A DNA stretch of 10,312 bases from Pseudomonadota bacterium (GTDB lineage Bacteria; Pseudomonadota; Gammaproteobacteria; Burkholderiales; Burkholderiaceae): NCBI GenBank assembly GCA_021778935.1, contig JAJYBQ010000063.1:1-10312 (forward strand). Direction: 5' to 3'. The position numbers were made by a program, and so were the translations under genes. A model generated the notes under the pieces. That model was not told where the DNA came from. It did not search any database and saw nothing but the letters and a program-made list of their open reading frames with translations. Below, one piece after another: positions 7,057 to 10,312 of this stretch. Numbering within the stretch: position 1 is the first letter of the stretch; every line of letters begins with the position of its first letter.

Positions 7057-8000
7057 GCCTGGCCTCCCAAAACGGTCCGCACCTCGTCGAGGCTCGGACG
7101 ATCCGAAACCGACAGGGCGGTGATTCCGGCAACGATGCGCCGGTTGAGTCCGGTCAGCACCTTGCCGGGGCCGCACTCGACGACGTGCGTCACGCCCTGT
7201 TCGGCAAGCCGGCGCACGAGTTCGCTCCACCGGACCGCACCGGCCACCTGCCGCGCCAGCGCATCGCGGATGCGATCGGGCTCGGATTCGCATGCCACGT
7301 CGATATTGTTCATCACGGCGACCGACGGCGCCTGCACCGGCGTCTCGGCCAGGCGTGCGCGCAGCCGCTCGGCGGCCGGCTTGAGCAGCGAGGAGTGGAA
7401 TGCCGCCGACACCGGCAGCGGCAGCGCCCGTTTGGCGCCGGCCTCGCGCGCCAGCTCGCAGGCGCGCGCCAGCGCCGCCGTGTGTCCCGCGATCACGACC
7501 TGGCCCGGCGCGTTGAAGTTCACGGCCTCCACCACCGCCCCCGGGGACTCTTGCGCGGCACGCGCGCATACGGCCCCCGCGGCGGCATCGTCCAGGCCCA
7601 GGATCGCCGCCATGCCGCTCGTCCCGAGCGGCACCGCCTCCTGCATCGCCTGGGCGCGAAACCGCACCAGCGGGACCGCGTCCTCGAGGCGCAGGGCGCC
7701 CGCGGCGACCAGCGCCGAATATTCGCCCAGGCTGTGCCCTGCGAACACCTCGGGCATCGGGCCGCCCGCCGCCCGCCACGCCGCAAACATCGCAACCGAT
7801 GCCGTGAGCAGACTGGGCTGGGTGTTGACGGTGCGGTCCAGATCCGCTGCGGGACCGTCGGCGATCAAACGGCCGAGATCCTGCCCCAGCGCATCGGAAG
7901 CCCGGCGCACCACATCCTGCACCGCTGCGTCGTCCTGGAACGAATTCAGCATTCCCACCGCCTGGGAACCCTGCCCGGGAAATACGAAAGCCAGTTTCAT
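7053..8000 (-). CDS. fabD: Malonyl-CoA:ACP transacylase (FabD)
   Basis: A 315-residue enzyme that moves malonate from CoA to ACP, supplying the extender unit for FabH and FabF. The oxyanion-hole motif FPGQGSQ is at 7-13, the nucleophile Ser90 lies in GHSLGEY (88-94), Arg115 binds the malonyl carboxylate, and the catalytic His202 lies in FHSSLL. The C-terminal GPGKVLTGL block is present. Length is normal. It follows fabH by 21 bases. That gap (CAACAACCGACAAGACCAACG) is rich in A and C and has no recognisable Shine-Dalgarno, which is unusual for an essential enzyme. Re-initiation after fabH or a structure-free leader may compensate (inference). Confidence 0.97.
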   Translation of the reverse strand: MKLAFVFPGQGSQAVGMLNSFQDDAAVQDVVRRASDALGQDLGRLIADGPAADLDRTVNTQPSLLTASVAMFAAWRAAGGPMPEVFAGHSLGEYSALVAAGALRLEDAVPLVRFRAQAMQEAVPLGTSGMAAILGLDDAAAGAVCARAAQESPGAVVEAVNFNAPGQVVIAGHTAALARACELAREAGAKRALPLPVSAAFHSSLLKPAAERLRARLAETPVQAPSVAVMNNIDVACESEPDRIRDALARQVAGAVRWSELVRRLAEQGVTHVVECGPGKVLTGLNRRIVAGITALSVSDRPSLDEVRTVLGGQA

Positions 8001-8021
8001 CGTTGGTCTTGTCGGTTGTTG

Positions 8022-9008
8022 CTACATGCGAACGAGCACGGATCCCCAGGTGAAGCCGCCGCCCACGCCCTGCAGGAGAACGTGGTGGCCCGGCTGCACG
8101 CGGCCGTCGCGCACCGCCTGGTCGAGCGCCAGCGGAACGGAGGCAGCCGACGTGTTGCCGTGCCGGTCCACCGTCACGACCACCTTGTCGAGGTCCAACT
8201 CGAGCCGCTTCGCGCTGGCCTCGATGATCCGCACGTTGGCCTGGTGCGGCACCAGCCAGTCCACCTGGGCCGGCTCCATGCCCGCCATGGCGAGCACTTC
8301 GCGCGCCGACGTTTCGAGAACGTCGACCGCGAGCTTGAACACGGCCTTGCCCTCCATGCGCAGGAACGGGTCGCCGGCGGCGCTGCCGCCCGCCAGGTAG
8401 GCGGAAAGCGACAGGATCGCGCCGCCGCGCGCGCCGTCGGCGCGCATCCGGCTGGCCAGGATTCCGGGCGCATCGGCCGCTTCCAGCACGACCGCCCCGG
8501 CACCGTCGCCGAACAACACGCAGGTCGTGCGGTCGTTCCAGTCGAGGATCCGGGAAAACACCTCGGCGCCGATCACCAGCGCCCGCCGGTACGCACCGCT
8601 CCGGATCATTGCATCCGCCAGGGAAACGCCATACACGAAGCCGCTGCAGGCCGCCTGGACATCGAACGCCGCCGCCCCCGCCGCCCCGATGCGCGCCTGC
8701 ACGGAACAGGCGGTGCTCGGAAACACCTGGTCCGACGTGGATGTCGCCACGACGATGAGGTCCAGCGTCTCCGCGGCGAACCCGGCCCGCTCCAGCGCGG
8801 CGACCGCCGCCCGCGCGGCGAGATCGGTCGTCCCGACGCCCGGCTCGGCGATGTGGCGCTGGCGGATCCCGGTCCGGGTGGCGATCCACTCGTCCGACGT
8901 CTCGACGCCGCGGCCGGCGAGTTCGCGGACCAGTTCTTCATTCGAAACCACACGGGCGGGGAGCGCAGACCCCGTTCCGCAGATGCGGCTATATATTGTC
9001 CGGTTCAT
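8022..9008 (-). CDS. fabH: Beta-ketoacyl-ACP synthase III (FabH)
   Basis: A 328-residue KAS III that starts fatty-acid synthesis by condensing acetyl-CoA with malonyl-ACP. The triad is Cys121 (QAACSGF), His255 (VPHQAN) and Asn285 (GNTSAAS). The C-terminal [10 protein letters not shown] motif is complete. The frame is open upstream to an ATG at 9167, but that would run into plsX. The family N-terminus ([21 protein letters not shown]) places the start at MNRTIY, 9008, which is 16 bases after the plsX stop and gives normal length. Gene order plsX-fabH-fabD-fabG-acpP-fabF is the classical bacterial fab cluster. Confidence 0.97.
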   Translation of the reverse strand: MNRTIYSRICGTGSALPARVVSNEELVRELAGRGVETSDEWIATRTGIRQRHIAEPGVGTTDLAARAAVAALERAGFAAETLDLIVVATSTSDQVFPSTACSVQARIGAAGAAAFDVQAACSGFVYGVSLADAMIRSGAYRRALVIGAEVFSRILDWNDRTTCVLFGDGAGAVVLEAADAPGILASRMRADGARGGAILSLSAYLAGGSAAGDPFLRMEGKAVFKLAVDVLETSAREVLAMAGMEPAQVDWLVPHQANVRIIEASAKRLELDLDKVVVTVDRHGNTSAASVPLALDQAVRDGRVQPGHHVLLQGVGGGFTWGSVLVRM

Positions 9009-9024
9009 GGCGTTCGTGGTCCCG

Positions 9025-10077
9025 TCAGGCTTGCACCGCTTCCCCACCCGCACCGGCCGTCTGCAGCTGGGCGAGCATGGGCACCATGGCCTCGGCGGTG
9101 CGTTCGAGCAGGCGGTGCGAAGCGGCCTCGAAGGCGCGGCGGACGGCGAATTCGAACGCGTACGCATCGGCCGAGCCGTGGCTCTTTACGACCACGCCGC
9201 GCAGCCCCAGCAGGGCGGCACCGTTGTAGCGACGATGGTCGACGCGACGCTTGAAGCGCCCCAGCACCGGCGACGCGATCAATGCGATCAGCTTGGAAAG
9301 CCAATCGCGGGTGAACTCTTCGCGGATGAACCCGGCAAGCATCTGCGCCAGTCCTTCCGACGTCTTGAGCGCCACGTTGCCGACGAAGCCGTCGCAGACG
9401 ATGACGTCCACCGTCCCCCGGAAGATGTCGTCGCCTTCGACGTTGCCATGAAAATTCAGCCCGCTCGCGCGCAGCAGTTCGCCGGCGCGCTTGACGACCT
9501 CGTTGCCCTTGATCGCCTCCTCGCCGACGTTGAGCAGTCCGACGCTGGGCTGCTCCGTTCCCCCCATCGACGACACGAGCGCGCAGCCCAGTATGGCGAA
9601 CTGCAGCAGATGCTCCGGCGCGCAATCGACATTGGCGCCCAGGTCGAGCATGGTGGTGCCGCCGCCCTTGCGGTTGGGAATGGCATAGGCAATGGCAGGA
9701 CGGTCGATGCCGTCCTGCGTCTTGAGCACGTAGCGGGCGATGGCCATCAGGGCACCGGTATTGCCTGCGCTGACGACGGCATCGGCACGACCGTCCTTGA
9801 CCAGTTCGAGGGCGACGCGCATCGAGGACGACTTCTTCACCCGCAACGCCGTCGCGAGGGGGTCGGTCATCTCGACCACCTCCTCCGCATGCACGACCTC
9901 GATCCGCGCTCCGCTGCCGAAGGAGGCCGAAGCCTTGCGCAATTCCGCCTCGACGAGCGGTGCGCGCCCAACCAGGAGCAAGCGCGCCTGCGGTTCATGC
10001 CGGGAGAACGAGACGGCTGCCGGCACCGTCACCGACACGCCATGGTCGCCCCCCATACAATCGATTGCAATACGCAT
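9025..10077 (-). CDS. plsX: Phosphate acyltransferase PlsX
   Basis: A 350-residue peripheral membrane enzyme that converts acyl-ACP to acyl-phosphate, the donor used by PlsY in the first step of phospholipid synthesis. The N-terminal [11 protein letters not shown] motif, [19 protein letters not shown] and [19 protein letters not shown] are hallmark PlsX segments. Two in-frame ATG codons are possible. The one at 10104 would add nine residues (MARTEKTPI). I chose 10077 because the family begins almost directly at the IAxDxMGGDHG strand. Neither has a convincing Shine-Dalgarno. In most bacteria rpmF (L32) lies immediately upstream, but here the following 235 bases do not encode it. Confidence 0.96.
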   Translation of the reverse strand: MRIAIDCMGGDHGVSVTVPAAVSFSRHEPQARLLLVGRAPLVEAELRKASASFGSGARIEVVHAEEVVEMTDPLATALRVKKSSSMRVALELVKDGRADAVVSAGNTGALMAIARYVLKTQDGIDRPAIAYAIPNRKGGGTTMLDLGANVDCAPEHLLQFAILGCALVSSMGGTEQPSVGLLNVGEEAIKGNEVVKRAGELLRASGLNFHGNVEGDDIFRGTVDVIVCDGFVGNVALKTSEGLAQMLAGFIREEFTRDWLSKLIALIASPVLGRFKRRVDHRRYNGAALLGLRGVVVKSHGSADAYAFEFAVRRAFEAASHRLLERTAEAMVPMLAQLQTAGAGGEAVQA

Positions 10078-10312
10078 AATCGGCGTTTTCTCTGTGCGCG
10101 CCATCGGAGCTTCGACAACGGCGATGCTTGCGATGGAAACCCGGAGGATCGGCTACGAAGGGGGTCTGCGACCCCCTTCGCGCATCCCCCGCGGCCTTTA
10201 CAACTGTGCCACGGGCGGGCAGGCATCAACAATGCAGAGCACATCGTCCTCCGCACGCTCTGCTCATGAACCCGCACGTGCATGCGGGGCAGGGCACTTT
10301 CGACTTGCGGGC
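10078..10312. other. Region upstream of plsX with no supported gene
   Basis: I examined all six frames. None encodes ribosomal protein L32, whose start (MAVQQNKxSPSKRGM) is easily recognised, nor YceD/DUF177. The open frames here (for example minus 10283-10029, or plus 10124 to the edge) give arginine/cysteine/serine-rich translations with no family likeness. A minus frame entering from the edge stops at a TGA near 10226 after ending CGGRCALHC, and I do not recognise it. The stretch does contain a strong hairpin (10156-10180) and a smaller one (CCCGCA 10271-10276 with TGCGGG 10283-10288). It is probably the plsX leader plus an intergenic element. No promoter was convincing. Confidence 0.5.
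10156..10180. repeat. Perfect 11-bp inverted repeat upstream of plsX
   Basis: CGAAGGGGGTC (10156-10166), loop TGC, then GACCCCCTTCG (10170-10180). The arms are perfectly complementary. Neither strand has a T-run after the stem, so this is not a standard intrinsic terminator. It may be a REP-like dispersed element or an mRNA structure in the leader of the plsX operon. It lies 79 bases from the plsX start at 10077. Confidence 0.75.

Noticed and set aside
6286..8889. An 867-residue open frame on the minus strand running through fabG, fabD and part of fabH
   Set aside because: Only the last 256 codons are FabG. The upstream part is an arginine/glycine/alanine-rich out-of-frame reading of fabD and fabH, as expected at high GC, and the fabD-fabG ATGA junction gives a proper start.
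7185..9254. A 689-residue open frame on the plus strand
   Set aside because: It is antisense to fabD, fabH and the end of plsX, rich in Arg/His/Ala/Gly with no recognisable domain. The three minus-strand genes beneath it have complete catalytic motifs.
10195..10212. TGGCAC...TTGT upstream of plsX, considered as a sigma-54 promoter
   Set aside because: The two elements are only two bases apart; sigma-54 promoters need GG and GC about ten bases apart.
8527..10269. A 580-residue plus-strand open frame opposite fabH and plsX
   Set aside because: It is a GC-driven antisense shadow; the composition is unlike a real protein and the minus-strand genes are certain.
10029..10283. An 84-residue minus-strand frame upstream of and overlapping the plsX start, considered as rpmF or a leader peptide
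   Set aside because: The translation is not L32, runs through the palindrome and overlaps the plsX start in another frame; no ribosome binding site or family match.
1..10312. Mobile elements, CRISPR arrays, toxin-antitoxin pairs, phage defence or biosynthetic novelty
   Set aside because: Every span of more than about 130 bases, other than the right edge, is filled by housekeeping genes in a conserved order; no repeat arrays, transposases or atypical composition were seen.

Overview
The window is a high-GC stretch in which every convincing gene reads on the minus strand. In transcription order (right to left) it holds plsX, fabH, fabD, fabG, acpP, fabF, a small YgfX-like membrane protein, rpoE, rseA, rseB, degP/mucD and the 5' end of lepA. 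From established knowledge, a fatty-acid cluster followed by rpoE-rseA-rseB-mucD and then lepA is typical of Betaproteobacteria, and the protein sequences agree with that class. I cannot name a genus. No sign of horizontal transfer, phage, IS element, CRISPR, tRNA or rRNA was seen.

Positions 10077 down to 4657 encode phospholipid and fatty-acid initiation (PlsX, FabH, FabD, FabG, AcpP, FabF). PlsX makes acyl-phosphate from acyl-ACP. FabD loads malonate onto ACP. FabH starts chains, FabF elongates them and FabG performs the first reduction. All catalytic residues I looked for are present. fabD and fabG overlap by ATGA. acpP is preceded by a 131-base gap with a plausible extended -10 promoter and a very strong Shine-Dalgarno, which fits the high demand for ACP.

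Positions 4590 to 346 encode envelope stress control. A YgfX-like protein precedes the ECF sigma factor RpoE, its membrane anti-sigma factor RseA, the periplasmic co-regulator RseB (ATGA overlap with rseA) and the periplasmic protease/chaperone DegP/MucD. A good match to a sigma-E promoter lies just upstream of rpoE, with its -35 box over the end of the ygfX-like gene, so the stress block can probably be induced separately from the lipid genes and under its own control. No mucC/rseC gene lies between rseB and degP.

The first 255 bases are the N-terminal 85 codons of LepA (EF4), preceded by a GC-rich hairpin. The right-hand 235 bases, upstream of plsX, hold no gene I can support. rpmF (L32), the usual neighbour of plsX, is not there; an 11-bp perfect hairpin is.

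Overall this is a conserved housekeeping locus. I found no previously undescribed system; the items worth a second look are regulatory and small.
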